64,000 bases of DNA from Nonlabens dokdonensis DSW-6 (GTDB lineage Bacteria > Bacteroidota > Bacteroidia > Flavobacteriales > Flavobacteriaceae): NCBI RefSeq assembly GCF_000332115.1, contig NC_020156.1, positions 1,116,001-1,180,000 on the forward strand, written 5' to 3'. Each line of letters opens with the position of its first letter. Position 1 is the stretch's first letter. Position numbers and translations under genes: made by a program. Under the pieces are notes generated by a model. It was not told where the DNA came from. It made no database searches and worked only from the letters and a program-made list of their open reading frames with translations. Below are positions 35,901 to 43,857 of the stretch, piece after piece.

Positions 35901-37175
35901 CTCTAAAGTAACATAGTCAAAACCTTCATTTACCGTTGCACCTCCAAATCCTTGCTGCGCTGTAGCAATATCTCTTATCTGACTATTGAGCAAAGTTTGC
36001 GCACCACCACTAATTCCTTCTGGGTTAAAATCATTGTTTTCGTTATCTGGAAAACTTCCAGCAGGTACATTTATAAACCCACTAGGTCTCGTATCAAGAC
36101 CTATATTTTCGACTTCTGATTCACCTATATCTTGAATTGCTACAAGATTACGCACGTCTTGTGTTCTATTACCACGGTTAGTGATCCATACTTCAGCTCG
36201 AGTAATCTGAATGTTATTTCTTATAAATGGGAAATCTTGTAAAGATGTGTCGTAATTATCTCTAAAGTAATGAGAAAGAAAATAGTGGCGATTCTCATCA
36301 TAATCTAAAGAGAAAAAATCAAAGTCATTTACCGTAGCTCCACCTGCAGCCTGAACTGTTCTGGATTCAGATTGTTGCTCAGAAAAGACAGCAGTAATTC
36401 TAGTTTTACCAAATTGCAATTCAGTTTTAATACCGAATAAGCTTTGAGCACCTCGTATCAATTGGGAATTAAGAGGCATCGCAACGTTACCTACTTCAAT
36501 ACTTTGTAAAATATCATCTTCAGTAGGTGTGTAATCTAGCTTGATTTGATTTTGGAAATTAAAGGTACTTTGAGTGTCATAGTTTGCATTAACTTGTAAT
36601 CTTGTACCTACTTTACCCACAAGACTTAAATTGATACGCTGATTGAAATCAAAGGTTAAGTTCTGTCGGTTTCTTGGAGAAAAACTAGGGTTATCAGATC
36701 TATTGAATAACAGTCCTAAATCGACTTCTACAGAACCTTGAGGATCTATGTCTATCTCTGTTCCCCCAAAAATCGATTCAAACAAATCTGAATTCACATA
36801 AAAATTAGGAAGTAAGTCCTTCTGTTTTTCTTTATCTTCTTTTGATTTACCAGCAATGGCAGCCGCCTTTTCCTTAAAGTAATCATGCATTTGTTGCTTC
36901 AAAACAAGATCTAGATATTGTTCTCGAGTAAGAATAAAAGGAAAATCAATATTGTATCCGTTAAAAGTACTAGAGTAAACGTAACGATCTAGATTTGCAT
37001 CATATTTGTATAAAGTGGTAATACTAGGCGGATCTGGTAATCGTAAAGTACCTAACCTTACTCCAGTAAGTGTGTCTTGTGCAGTTTCAGAAGGTTCTTG
37101 CGCTTTCGCGAAAGCGGAAACCAAAAGGCATAAAATAAAGGCAACAAACCTTAAGTTAGTAGTATGATATTTCAA
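29964..37175 (-). CDS. sprA: SprA/Sov, type IX secretion outer-membrane translocon
   Basis: A 2403-residue protein, the giant barrel that forms the outer-membrane channel of type IX secretion. The signal peptide (MKYHTTNLRFVAFILC onward) ends LLVSAFAKAQEP, with AKA-Q a likely cleavage site. Family features include repeated DUF/SprA domain blocks with RGAQSLFGIKTELQFGKT, GRVIILDQALL, PFSWTLASTP-type segments, and the C-terminal FTLRYTFGN strand. It starts three bases after the ruvA stop. Two palindrome copies lie in the gene: one in the signal peptide (37101) and one encoding FLAFAKANYTYT in the barrel (31650). Cargo with sorting domains is encoded at 10.9 kb and 40.7 kb. Confidence 0.95.
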   Translation of the reverse strand: MKYHTTNLRFVAFILCLLVSAFAKAQEPSETAQDTLTGVRLGTLRLPDPPSITTLYKYDANLDRYVYSSTFNGYNIDFPFILTREQYLDLVLKQQMHDYFKEKAAAIAGKSKEDKEKQKDLLPNFYVNSDLFESIFGGTEIDIDPQGSVEVDLGLLFNRSDNPSFSPRNRQNLTFDFNQRINLSLVGKVGTRLQVNANYDTQSTFNFQNQIKLDYTPTEDDILQSIEVGNVAMPLNSQLIRGAQSLFGIKTELQFGKTRITAVFSEQQSESRTVQAAGGATVNDFDFFSLDYDENRHYFLSHYFRDNYDTSLQDFPFIRNNIQITRAEVWITNRGNRTQDVRNLVAIQDIGESEVENIGLDTRPSGFINVPAGSFPDNENNDFNPEGISGGAQTLLNSQIRDIATAQQGFGGATVNEGFDYVTLENARKLTPQEYTLNTQLGYISLRQRLNNDEVLAVAFQYTVGGQVFQVGEFANDGVVATDVIASPNPNQPPVSNQSLVVKLLKSNLTNVSEPIWDLMMKNIYNLGGFQLTPEDFRLNIFYQYPPELNYITAAEGTMANPAVALPDDVDQTTLIRVFNLDRLNQQGDPQPQGDGFFDYVPGLTIDQENGRIIFTTVEPFGSHIFNKLDNTPGADYNNPSTYNANQAQYVYRDMYRTTKAQALQSADKNKYLIKGEYKSTGQEGIPIGGFNVPRGSVTVTAGGRTLQEGIDYTVDYQLGRVIILDQALLNSNTPIQVSTENNSVFNQQTKRFTGVNVEHKFSEDFILGGTFLNLKERPITQKSTYGFEPINNTIMGMNFLYNTEVPFLTRLANKLPNVDTDVPSNLSLRGEIAYLFPGSPAGDNFGGQAAAYVDDFEGSQTTIDILTPFSWTLASTPVAFEGGGSAANPLAYNFSRAKMAWYSIDPIFYGNQRPAGITDDDVSDYRTRRVFVDELFPNVDLQQGQQQVINTLDMAYYPDERGQYNYNPQAAGTNILPNPADSWGGIMRQFSSTDFEQTNVEYIQFWIMDPFQYDPTNNGGTISINLGSISEDILKDNRKQFENGLPEDGGTDLTINTAFGKVPVNQSLVYAFDTQGAERDNQDIGLDGYSDNEELADFAAFGPIDPAGDNYEFFVAATGDIPMRYKNYNGTEGNSPTTVTQDNRGSTTLPDVEDINRDNTMNTIDSYYEYDIEIFPGMDVATSEYIFDTKEVQSTLPNGTTIDTRWVQFRVPLNDPNREEIGGIADFRAIRFMRMYLTDFEVDTFLRFGSLDLVRGDYRRFTDSLDEDDPIASDDPTTFEVEGVNIENNESRSPIPYRLPPGVEREELRTQNQNIRQNEQSLALRVCDLEPGDARAVFKNIRIDMRQYESLQMFTHAESLVNEMAIADGELEAFIRIGVDYTQNFYEIRLPLQPTAFGTDVREEIWPQANNFDIDLSLLQEIKARVLSDNTLNISTLNFFDQADLDPSSAGEENQQQYGIKGNPNFGDIRAMMIGVRNATSNNICGEVWFNEMRLAGLQNQGGYAAVVNMDANMADFASVSATGRRSTIGFGAIEQGPQERSRENLTQYDVTTNMSLGKLLPPKWGVSLPFSYSIAEETITPQFDPQFEDIELETRLDNAANDAERDAIREQSEDYTRRQSINLIGVRKERTGDSKPMPYDIENFTFSGSYNQTDQRNFEIENFQDQSINAGGTYNYAFPKLELEPFRESKWLSNKYLQFLKDVNFNPLPNNFTAGLNVIRQFNTQKFRDLQLDTNPVDLNGDGIPDAQNITLAPLTNRNFTMNHQYAINWDLTKSLQVNLSANNDRLIRSYVNEDDSINEDYTIWTDFFDEGIPNSHSQQLQLTYKLPFDKFPFLAFAKANYTYTSNFNWTRNQQQFLQLDGIPNLGNTIQNANTHRINGTLDLDKLYKYVGLEKKKFGAAANAVARSRSNARSRSRKPPTPEAGKDAENKPKVPKKNFGNQAYNTLIGIVTAVKRAQINYQETNGIFLPGYTPDIGFIGTLKPTSGFVFGSQAEVRDLAARRGWLTVFQDFNQQYTEVETRQLDFNFSVDLLKGLSLDILGDRRYQENYTENYRVDPDDLTYQSLTPNTFGNFNISNLMIGTAFQKSTIDGSPTFDTFRTNRLAVAERLATEFYGGNTFARDADGFPEGFSRNSQQVLLPAFLAAYEGRDIEKQDSNAFRDIPLPNWTLKYTGLMNLNWFKKRFRRFSINHGYRSSYTINQFQTNLDFAEGNGALSYQEQVGTNAVNQNGDFKSRNLYFNINLAEQFTPLIKVDFEMKNSVSIAAEYRKDRVVSLSFDNNLLTEINGNELILGLGYRIKDLRFKTNFGGRSRVIKSDLNLRLDGSIRDNVTIIRYLDLDNSQATAGQTIYGLKFTADYNLSQAFTAIFYYDHTFSEFAISTAFPQTTIRSGFTLRYTFGN
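31650..31665. repeat. Dispersed palindrome, copy 8 (inside sprA)
   Basis: Perfect copy, read in frame as Ala-Phe-Ala-Lys-Ala. Confidence 0.95.
37101..37116. repeat. Dispersed palindrome, copy 9 (sprA signal peptide)
   Basis: Perfect copy, read in frame as Ala-Phe-Ala-Lys-Ala. The final Ala-Lys-Ala forms the predicted signal-peptidase site before Gln. Confidence 0.95.
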
Positions 37176-37178
37176 ATC

Positions 37179-37760
37179 TTATAACTGTTTAAGTGCTTGT
37201 TTTATAAGTTGTTCCGTAGTTGCATCGGGCTGTGAAGAAAGTATTTTGTCTACCACTTTTTGGGCTTGCTTGCGCATATATCCTAATGTTTCTAATGCAG
37301 ATAACGCTTCTTCTCGCCCAGTATTGCTTGCTACTACTGTTAATTCTGGATTATCGAGGACTTGTAAGATTTTATCTTTTAAGTCCAGTATAACACGTTG
37401 TGCTCCTTTTGCTCCTATTCCCTTTACACTTTGAATCGTCCTTGCATCACCAGATGCAATAGCTTGTGCAATTTGATTAGGTTCTAGACTAGAAAGCATC
37501 GTCCTTGCAGTATTTGCTCCTATACCAGATACGGAGAGTAGTAATTTGAACACCTCGCGTTCTGTTTTTTCAACAAAACCAAATAATCTATGAGCGTCCT
37601 CTCTAACTAATTGATATGTATATAATTTGATCAATTCACCTTCTGGAATCAAGGAATAGGTATGAAGGGAAATTTCTACAAGATAACCTACACCAGCGCA
37701 GTCTATGACTACGTCAGTCATATTTTTCTCCACCAGTTTACCTTGAAGTTGTGCAATCAT
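37179..37760 (-). CDS. ruvA: Holliday junction branch migration protein RuvA
   Basis: RuvA binds four-way junctions and recruits RuvB; 193 residues. MIAQLQGKLVEK begins the OB-fold, two helix-hairpin-helix motifs follow (LLSVSGIGANTARTML and SVKGIGAKGAQRVILDL), and the C-terminal domain III (EALSALETLGYMRKQAQKVV) that contacts RuvB is intact. Unusually placed from ruvB, which is 6.1 kb away in this window. It is transcribed into sprA. Confidence 0.95.
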   Translation of the reverse strand: MIAQLQGKLVEKNMTDVVIDCAGVGYLVEISLHTYSLIPEGELIKLYTYQLVREDAHRLFGFVEKTEREVFKLLLSVSGIGANTARTMLSSLEPNQIAQAIASGDARTIQSVKGIGAKGAQRVILDLKDKILQVLDNPELTVVASNTGREEALSALETLGYMRKQAQKVVDKILSSQPDATTEQLIKQALKQL

Positions 37761-37782
37761 AATTTAACATATTTTAAGAAAT

Positions 37783-37809
37783 CAAATGTAAGAAAATATA
37801 AATGATCAA
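37783..37809 (-). promoter_or_regulatory. Candidate promoter of ruvA-sprA
   Basis: On the minus strand TTG (37809-37807), 16 bases, then TACATTTG (37790-37783), 22 bases upstream of the ruvA ATG. The spacer is one base shorter than the usual range. Confidence 0.6.
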
Positions 37810-37814
37810 TTGTT

Positions 37815-37854
37815 AAGCACGCAAGTAGATTTATTGGGCCTTTTTTGCGTGCTT
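37815..37854 (-). terminator. Hairpin spanning the malic enzyme stop codon
   Basis: AAGCACGCAA (37815-37824) pairs with TTGCGTGCTT (37845-37854) around a 20-base loop that contains the stop codon (37833-37831). There is no T-run after it on the minus strand, so it may protect or attenuate rather than terminate. Confidence 0.35.
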
Positions 37855-40119
37855 TTCTTTTTGCTGTGCATCTATCACTGCAACAGCTGCCATGTTTACT
37901 ATTTCATCGACACTTGCACCTAGTTGAAGAATATGAACTGGCTTTTTCATTCCCATCATAATAGGACCTATCGAGTCTATCCCATTCAATTCTTTCAGCA
38001 TTTTATATGAACTATTAGCACTTTCTAAATTGGGGAACACTAGAGTGTTTACTTTCTTTCCAGCAAGTTTAGAAAATGGAAATTTACTTTTCAAAAGTTC
38101 TTGATTAAGCGCAAAGTCTGTTTGAAGCTCTCCATCTACCACTAGATCTGGATAGTATTGATGTAGATATTTTACAGCTTCGGTAACTTTTGAAGCATTA
38201 GGATGTGAGGAAGAACCAAAGTTTGCATAAGAAGTCATCGCGATTACTGGCGATACACCAAACATTGCTGCGGTACGACCAGTCATTTGTGCAATCTTAG
38301 CCAGCTCTATCGCATCTGGATTGATGTTAATAGATGTATCAGATACAAATAATGGTCCTCTCGCAGTAATCATTAAGTTAGTTGTTGCAATCTTATCTAC
38401 ACCTGGAGATTTACCTATAATTTCCATCATTGGTTTTACAGATATTGGATAAGATTGTGCCACACCAGTTATTAAAGCATCTGCATCGCCTAGTTTTACC
38501 ATCATTGCAGCAAAGTAATTACGTTGTCTTAGTAATTTACCAGCATCAAATTCAGTAACACCTTTTCTTTGTCTCAATTTCCAAAACTCATGAGCATATC
38601 GGTCTTTACGCGCACTTTCTTCATCTGATTTAGGATCTATAATCAGACATTGCTGGTCAAAACCTAACTCTTCCATCAGTTCTTCTATAATATCTTTACG
38701 ACCTAATAGAATAGGAGTTCCGATACCATCTTCTAAAACAATTTGTGCTGCCTTAAGCACGTCTATATTATCTGCCTCAGCAAATACAATTCTTTTAGGA
38801 TTGATACGGGCACGATTTAGTAATAATCGCACTAGTTTATTATCAGATCCCATGCGGCTAAGCAATTGCTCTTCATATCGTTCCCAATCTAAAATAGGTT
38901 CTTGAGCCACACCACTTTCCATCGCAGCCTTTGCCACCGCCGGCGGAATAGTAGAAATTAATCTAGGATCAAAAGGTTTAGGGATGATATAATCGCGACC
39001 AAAAGAAAGCTTCAACTCTCCATAAGCAATATTTACCTGCTCAGGCACCGGTTCTTTAGCAAGCTGGGCAATGGCTTTGGTTGCTGCCATTTTCATTTCT
39101 TCATTAATTTTAGTCGCGCGCACATCCATCGCACCTCTAAAAATAAATGGAAAACCTAAAACATTATTCACTTGATTAGGGTGATCACTTCGTCCTGTAG
39201 CCATTATAATGTCTTCTCGAGACGCCATTGCAGTATCGTAATCTATTTCTGGTGTAGGATTTGCCATCGCAAAAACGATAGGAGAATCGTTCATAGATCG
39301 CAACATTTCACCATCTACAATGTTACCTACAGATAAGCCTAAGAAAACATCGGCATTTTTTAAAGCTTCTTTTAGATTGACCTTAGGGATGTCTCTTGCA
39401 AATTCCATTTGCTCAGGACCTAAATTAGTACGGTCCTTTGTGATCAATCCATCGATATCAAACATCATGATATTTTCTTTCCTAGCTCCTAGTTTTACGT
39501 ATAAACTAGTACAAGAAATAGCAGCACTACCTGCTCCAGATATCACAATCTTTACATCTTCTATATTTTTCTCTGCAAGTTCTAACGCATTTAATAAAGC
39601 GGCGCTAGAAATGATAGCAGTTCCATGCTGGTCGTCATGCATTACTGGAATATCCAGCTCTTCTTTTAATCTACGTTCTATTTCAAAAGCCTCTGGAGCT
39701 TTAATATCTTCTAAGTTAATACCACCAAAAGTAGGTGCGATATTTTTTACCGTCTTTATAAATTCTTCTACATCTTTAGTATCTACCTCAATGTCAAAGC
39801 AATCTAAGTCTGCAAAAATCTTAAATAATAATCCTTTTCCTTCCATCACTGGTTTAGAAGCTTCCGGACCTATATCACCTAAGCCTAAAACCGCAGTTCC
39901 ATTTGATATAACAGCAACGAGATTTCCCTTAGTGGTATATTTATAAACGTTAGTTTTATCTTTTGCTATTTCTAAGCAAGGTTCTGCCACTCCAGGACTG
40001 TAAGCAAGAGCTAGATCTCTCTGACTACTATATTTTTTTGTAGGTACTACTTTTATTTTACCAGGAGTAGGTTTTGCGTGGTACACTAACGCTTCTCTTC
40101 TCTTACTTTTTTCGCTCAT
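37831..40119 (-). CDS. maeB: NADP-dependent malic enzyme with phosphotransacetylase-like domain
   Basis: Oxidatively decarboxylates malate to pyruvate; 762 residues, the long hybrid form. Residues about 1-425 are the malic enzyme (SPGVAEPCLEI, MHDDQHGTAIISSAALLNAL, ISGAGSAAISC, AMANPTPEI). Residues about 430-760 are a phosphate acetyltransferase-like domain (RIVFAEADNIDVLKAA, GVAQSYPISVKPMME, FVSDTSININPDA) that in related enzymes gives acetyl-CoA control instead of catalysis. A minus-strand TACATTTG 23 bases upstream is a candidate promoter. Confidence 0.94.
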   Translation of the reverse strand: MSEKSKRREALVYHAKPTPGKIKVVPTKKYSSQRDLALAYSPGVAEPCLEIAKDKTNVYKYTTKGNLVAVISNGTAVLGLGDIGPEASKPVMEGKGLLFKIFADLDCFDIEVDTKDVEEFIKTVKNIAPTFGGINLEDIKAPEAFEIERRLKEELDIPVMHDDQHGTAIISSAALLNALELAEKNIEDVKIVISGAGSAAISCTSLYVKLGARKENIMMFDIDGLITKDRTNLGPEQMEFARDIPKVNLKEALKNADVFLGLSVGNIVDGEMLRSMNDSPIVFAMANPTPEIDYDTAMASREDIIMATGRSDHPNQVNNVLGFPFIFRGAMDVRATKINEEMKMAATKAIAQLAKEPVPEQVNIAYGELKLSFGRDYIIPKPFDPRLISTIPPAVAKAAMESGVAQEPILDWERYEEQLLSRMGSDNKLVRLLLNRARINPKRIVFAEADNIDVLKAAQIVLEDGIGTPILLGRKDIIEELMEELGFDQQCLIIDPKSDEESARKDRYAHEFWKLRQRKGVTEFDAGKLLRQRNYFAAMMVKLGDADALITGVAQSYPISVKPMMEIIGKSPGVDKIATTNLMITARGPLFVSDTSININPDAIELAKIAQMTGRTAAMFGVSPVIAMTSYANFGSSSHPNASKVTEAVKYLHQYYPDLVVDGELQTDFALNQELLKSKFPFSKLAGKKVNTLVFPNLESANSSYKMLKELNGIDSIGPIMMGMKKPVHILQLGASVDEIVNMAAVAVIDAQQKEKHAKKAQ

Positions 40120-40142
40120 AAATCCCTTAGCATTTTATAAAA

Positions 40143-40150
40143 CAAATGTA
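40143..40150 (-). promoter_or_regulatory. Candidate -7 promoter element of maeB
   Basis: CAAATGTA on the plus strand is TACATTTG on the minus strand, 23 bases upstream of the maeB ATG. A palindrome copy lies 53 bases further upstream. Confidence 0.45.
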
Positions 40151-40203
40151 AGGTTTAATGAATAATAAGCATTTTTATGAATGATAAAATTGGTGGTAAG
40201 TTT

Positions 40204-40219
40204 CGCTTTCGCGAAAGCG
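40204..40219. repeat. Dispersed palindrome, copy 10 (intergenic)
   Basis: Perfect copy, 85 bases upstream of the maeB start codon. Confidence 0.95.
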
Positions 40220-40370
40220 GGAATTTCAAATATATCCAAAACGAAAAAACAGACACTTAAGAAGACCTCATTAATTTATATACAAATTGTTTTCCATTAT
40301 TGAGTGGACAGTTATTGTGCTTATTCTAAATAAAGTCTTTATATTGAAAGGCAACTAATCAAAAAATTAA

Positions 40371-40646
40371 GATGAAAATAGAGAAAGCGAAAAGTCTAGT
40401 TTAACAATTAGTCCAAATCCTGTAGATCAAAAAGCTACATTTACCTATGAATTATTTGAAAAAGATTTGCAACAGGTAGAATTAGAAATTTATGATCTTA
40501 ACGGTTTAAGAATGTACCACACAACGTTGAAAAACACAAATGACACTGTAGAAGTAGGAATGTCTCACTTTAAGCCTACCCAATACATCGTGTTAATTAA
40601 AAGCAATGGTAAAATCTTAATACAAAACTATTTAATTAAAAAATAG
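40371..40646 (+). pseudogene. Orphan type IX sorting domain remnant
   Basis: The frame from 40371 to the TAG at 40644-40646 has no start codon but encodes a recognisable C-terminal sorting domain: LTISPNPVDQKATFTYEL, LEIYDLNGLRMYHTTL, then QYIVLIKSNGKILIQNYLIKK. A frame break stands just upstream: an ATG at 40371-40373 region opens a different frame (MKIEKAKSLV then stop), and the sorting-domain frame has a TAA at 40368-40370. It is best read as the tail of a lost or frameshifted type IX cargo gene. The intact cargo gene at 40651 begins only four bases later. Confidence 0.75.
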
Positions 40647-40650
40647 CTAC

Positions 40651-42456
40651 ATGAAAAGAACTGGTATTTTATACTTTATCCTATTATTAGTAAGTATATC
40701 TGTGAACGCCCAAGAATATACTTGGGCAGCTCGTGGCGGTGGTGATGTCAACTTTGGTAGTAATCCTAATTCTACTAATGAGTATGAACATATAAGGGAT
40801 ATTGTTGTTGACAGCCAGAACAACTATTATTATCTAGCAACTGTTTCTAGTAATAATACCAATTTGAATGGTGTCCCTTTTACCAATTATAATAGACCTA
40901 ATTTTAATAATGACACTTATTTATTTTCAACAGACTGTAGTGGCAATTTTAGATGGCAAAAAACAATAGGAGGTTATAGTGATGAGCTGACTCAACATTT
41001 AAGTTTAGACTCAAGCGATAATGTTTATATCTCAGGATATATGACACCTAAAATTAATGGTACTCATAGTGCAGGTTATTTTGATACTGATGTTATTATT
41101 GATTCTAACTTAGGTATAAATGATCCTGGTCCTCATAATAAAAATCTTTACTTGATTAAATATAATAGCACAGGTGTTTTTCAATGGCTGCAAAGACCCC
41201 AACGTGATACAGCGGTGGGAACAGATATTCAAAAATCTTACACTTTTGGTCATTATACAGATGCTAATAACGTTACGCACTGGTTGATGACTATGGGAGC
41301 AGGTACGCACATCAACGGCGCTTATACTACTGCTACTGATGATTATGCTATTTTTAGATTTGATGATCAAGGAACGTATTTAGGACAGACTCCTATAAAT
41401 TTAGAGTTTACTAATGGCAGGTCAACATATGCAGCAGTCCTTACAATGGATGAAACATTAAATAGATATTACGTAAGCGTTCATAAAACTACGGTAGGCA
41501 GTCAAAATATAAATTTATTAGGCTCAAGTATTATAGGTTATACTGCCCTTGCTGCGGTAGACGCAAGCAATGGAAATGAGATATGGCGTATTGAAAACAC
41601 TGGTGGTGAACAAGGCACAAGCATTATTCATATAGTCGTAGATAATCAGTCTAATATCTTTATATCTGGAGAAGGAAATACAGCTGTTGATAGTGGTTTT
41701 CCTGCTCCAGATACGTTAGCTGGACATACCTTTACACAAACAAATTTCTCTGGTACTATAGGTGGATATGCTCCATTTTTAATTAAACTAGATAGTCAAG
41801 GAAATTTACTTTGGGGAACTAACCCTACATTTGCATCAGCTTCAGCAGGATATAAAATAGCATTAAATGGTAATGAGGTGGCTATTGCCTGTGGTTTACA
41901 AATTTCAGGAGATTGGGGTAGTCAGACTTTTACTCGACCAGCTGGATCGGCAGATGATCCTGTTATAGTGCGTTTTAATACTACGAGTGGTAATGTTCTT
42001 GGAATTGAAGATATTTTAGCCCCAGGAGGAAGCCAGGAAATGGCCACTGCCATCGCAACTGATAATTTCGGTAATTATGTAGTTGGCGGTTATTTTAGAA
42101 GTACGCTGTTTCAAAACAATACCGCGATAACTCCTTTACAAATTAATGGAAACGGTGCTACTGACTTCTGGTATGCACGACTTGCTACTAAAGACTGTAA
42201 TGGTGTTCCTTTAAGTATGGATGAAGAAAACCTTAATCAAGTTTCTATTTTTCCTAATCCTGCCACAGACGTTATTCAAGTAACTGGTGATTTATTGTTT
42301 ACTTCCTATTCTATTTATAATATTTCAGGACAGCAAGTATTATCAGGTAATATAAATGATAATAAAATTGAGGTTCTTTCTTTGACTTCAGGAGTGTATT
42401 TTTTAAATCTAAAAAGTGATGTCGCTTCTCAAACTTTGAAACTGGTTAAGGAGTAG
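40651..42456 (+). CDS. Secreted beta-propeller-like protein with type IX sorting domain
   Basis: A 601-residue exported protein. MKRTGILYFILLLVSISVNAQ is a signal peptide. The body contains repeated blocks of the SBBP/propeller type (LDSSDNVYISGY, VVDNQSNIFISGEG, ATDNFGNYVVGGYF), each with a D-x-x-x-N-hydrophobic-G pattern. The C-terminus (SIFPNPATDVIQVTGD to QTLKLVKE) is a type A sorting domain. Function unknown; likely surface exposed through SprA. It sits directly after an orphan sorting-domain remnant, so this locus may have duplicated or lost a neighbour. Confidence 0.85.
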   Translation: MKRTGILYFILLLVSISVNAQEYTWAARGGGDVNFGSNPNSTNEYEHIRDIVVDSQNNYYYLATVSSNNTNLNGVPFTNYNRPNFNNDTYLFSTDCSGNFRWQKTIGGYSDELTQHLSLDSSDNVYISGYMTPKINGTHSAGYFDTDVIIDSNLGINDPGPHNKNLYLIKYNSTGVFQWLQRPQRDTAVGTDIQKSYTFGHYTDANNVTHWLMTMGAGTHINGAYTTATDDYAIFRFDDQGTYLGQTPINLEFTNGRSTYAAVLTMDETLNRYYVSVHKTTVGSQNINLLGSSIIGYTALAAVDASNGNEIWRIENTGGEQGTSIIHIVVDNQSNIFISGEGNTAVDSGFPAPDTLAGHTFTQTNFSGTIGGYAPFLIKLDSQGNLLWGTNPTFASASAGYKIALNGNEVAIACGLQISGDWGSQTFTRPAGSADDPVIVRFNTTSGNVLGIEDILAPGGSQEMATAIATDNFGNYVVGGYFRSTLFQNNTAITPLQINGNGATDFWYARLATKDCNGVPLSMDEENLNQVSIFPNPATDVIQVTGDLLFTSYSIYNISGQQVLSGNINDNKIEVLSLTSGVYFLNLKSDVASQTLKLVKE

Positions 42457-42465
42457 GTTCATGGT

Positions 42466-42481
42466 TTCTTTCGCGAAAGCG
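42466..42481. repeat. Dispersed palindrome, copy 11 (degenerate, intergenic)
   Basis: TTCTTTCGCGAAAGCG, two mismatches in the left arm. It lies 10 bases after the stop of the second type IX cargo gene. Confidence 0.75.
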
Positions 42482-42513
42482 GAATTTCTTAAAAAAATCT
42501 AACCAGAAGAAGC

Positions 42514-43857
42514 TTATTTTCTTTTAAATATCAATTGTGCATTTCTTGGCTTCAAAGTAATCAAAGGATGATAATCAATCGTGTCGTGCACTGGCTTTAC
42601 CTCAAAGCGCTCTAAAAGTCGTGCACTGGTAAGAACCATTTCAAATATGGCAAAATTATTACCTACACACATGCGCGGTCCAGCACCAAAGGGGAAATAG
42701 AAATCACGGTAGCTTTTTGCCTTTTCCTTTTCAAAACGCTCAGGAATGAATTCTTCTGGACGTTCCCAAAGGTCTTGCCTGCGGTGCATTTCATAAAAAG
42801 AAACTAACCAAATACTTCCTTTTTCAATTTCTACATCTTCGCAAGAATCTGCTTCTAACGCCACTCGATCTGTAACATAAGCTGGCGGATATAACCTCAA
42901 GGTCTCTTCTACACATTGCTTGATGTAAGGCATAGACATCAAACCTTCCATCAAATTTTCATTTTCTAGATGCTGTAGTTCTTGAGTAGCTTTTGTGATG
43001 GTTTCTGGATGTTGTGCAAGAAGCTGAGCTGCAAAACTTAAAGCGTTTGCAGTAGTTTCATGACCTGCAATAAAGAGCACGAGAATCTCATCAATAAGTT
43101 GATCATCCTCCATATGCGATCCATCTTCATAAGTGCTGTGCAGCAACATATCGAGCAAGTCGCCTGGTTCTTTATTTCCAGACCTACGGTTATTGATAAT
43201 ATTTCTTAAAATCTCGCGAGCCTCTTCAATTAGACTTAAAGAATGCGGAATGCTTTTTTTACCAGAGAGCCATTCCCGGTCAAAATACCATTTCATCCAT
43301 GGGATTCTTAATTCTTTAATTAAAGTTTTCTGCGCCTTTTCTGTAATGTATTGCAGTCGGGATATTTTAGAATCCAGGTTGTCAATATCGGCAAAATCAA
43401 AAAGGCTTCTTGCTACTACTTTAAAGGCAAGGTCATTGAAGATTTCATAGACATCAGTAGCAACGTCTTCTTTTATTTTACCTATTTCTTCTTGGATCAC
43501 TTCATCCATCACGTTCATTAAAGAACTAATAGATTTTTTATAAAACGCTGGCTGAATCAGCTTGCGATTTGCTCTCCATTTCTCACCGTTTTCAGTTAAC
43601 AATCCATGACCTATGTATTTTCCCAAATCTTCCGTTTGTAGCGTAGACTTATTAAAATTCTTTTGATTCTTCTGTAAAATATGTTGAGTTAACTTTTCAT
43701 CACAAGTAAAGTGAATGAGTAAACCAGGTTTGGGACTAATTTTAAAAGTGTTACCATATTTCTTAAAATTCTCTCTATGAAAAGGCAAAGGATCCTTATA
43801 AATCTGTCGAGATTTAGCAAGAAACGTGAGCGTAGGAACTTGTTCGATTTGTTTCAT
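42514..43857 (-). CDS. Cytochrome P450
   Basis: A 447-residue haem-thiolate monooxygenase. The oxygen-binding I-helix AGHETTANAL, the ExxR motif EETLRLYPP, the PERF-type FIPERFEKE and the cysteine loop FPFGAGPRMCVG (Cys near residue 395) are all present, so it should be active. Substrate unknown; fatty-acid hydroxylation is one possibility. No ferredoxin or reductase gene is adjacent. Its start codon overlaps the ruvB stop (TAATG), so it is translationally coupled to ruvB. Confidence 0.92.
   Translation of the reverse strand: MKQIEQVPTLTFLAKSRQIYKDPLPFHRENFKKYGNTFKISPKPGLLIHFTCDEKLTQHILQKNQKNFNKSTLQTEDLGKYIGHGLLTENGEKWRANRKLIQPAFYKKSISSLMNVMDEVIQEEIGKIKEDVATDVYEIFNDLAFKVVARSLFDFADIDNLDSKISRLQYITEKAQKTLIKELRIPWMKWYFDREWLSGKKSIPHSLSLIEEAREILRNIINNRRSGNKEPGDLLDMLLHSTYEDGSHMEDDQLIDEILVLFIAGHETTANALSFAAQLLAQHPETITKATQELQHLENENLMEGLMSMPYIKQCVEETLRLYPPAYVTDRVALEADSCEDVEIEKGSIWLVSFYEMHRRQDLWERPEEFIPERFEKEKAKSYRDFYFPFGAGPRMCVGNNFAIFEMVLTSARLLERFEVKPVHDTIDYHPLITLKPRNAQLIFKRK

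Noticed and set aside
39320..39946. A 208-residue plus-strand frame opposite maeB
   Set aside because: No recognisable domain and the strand opposite is a well-conserved malic enzyme domain; it is a shadow of codon bias.
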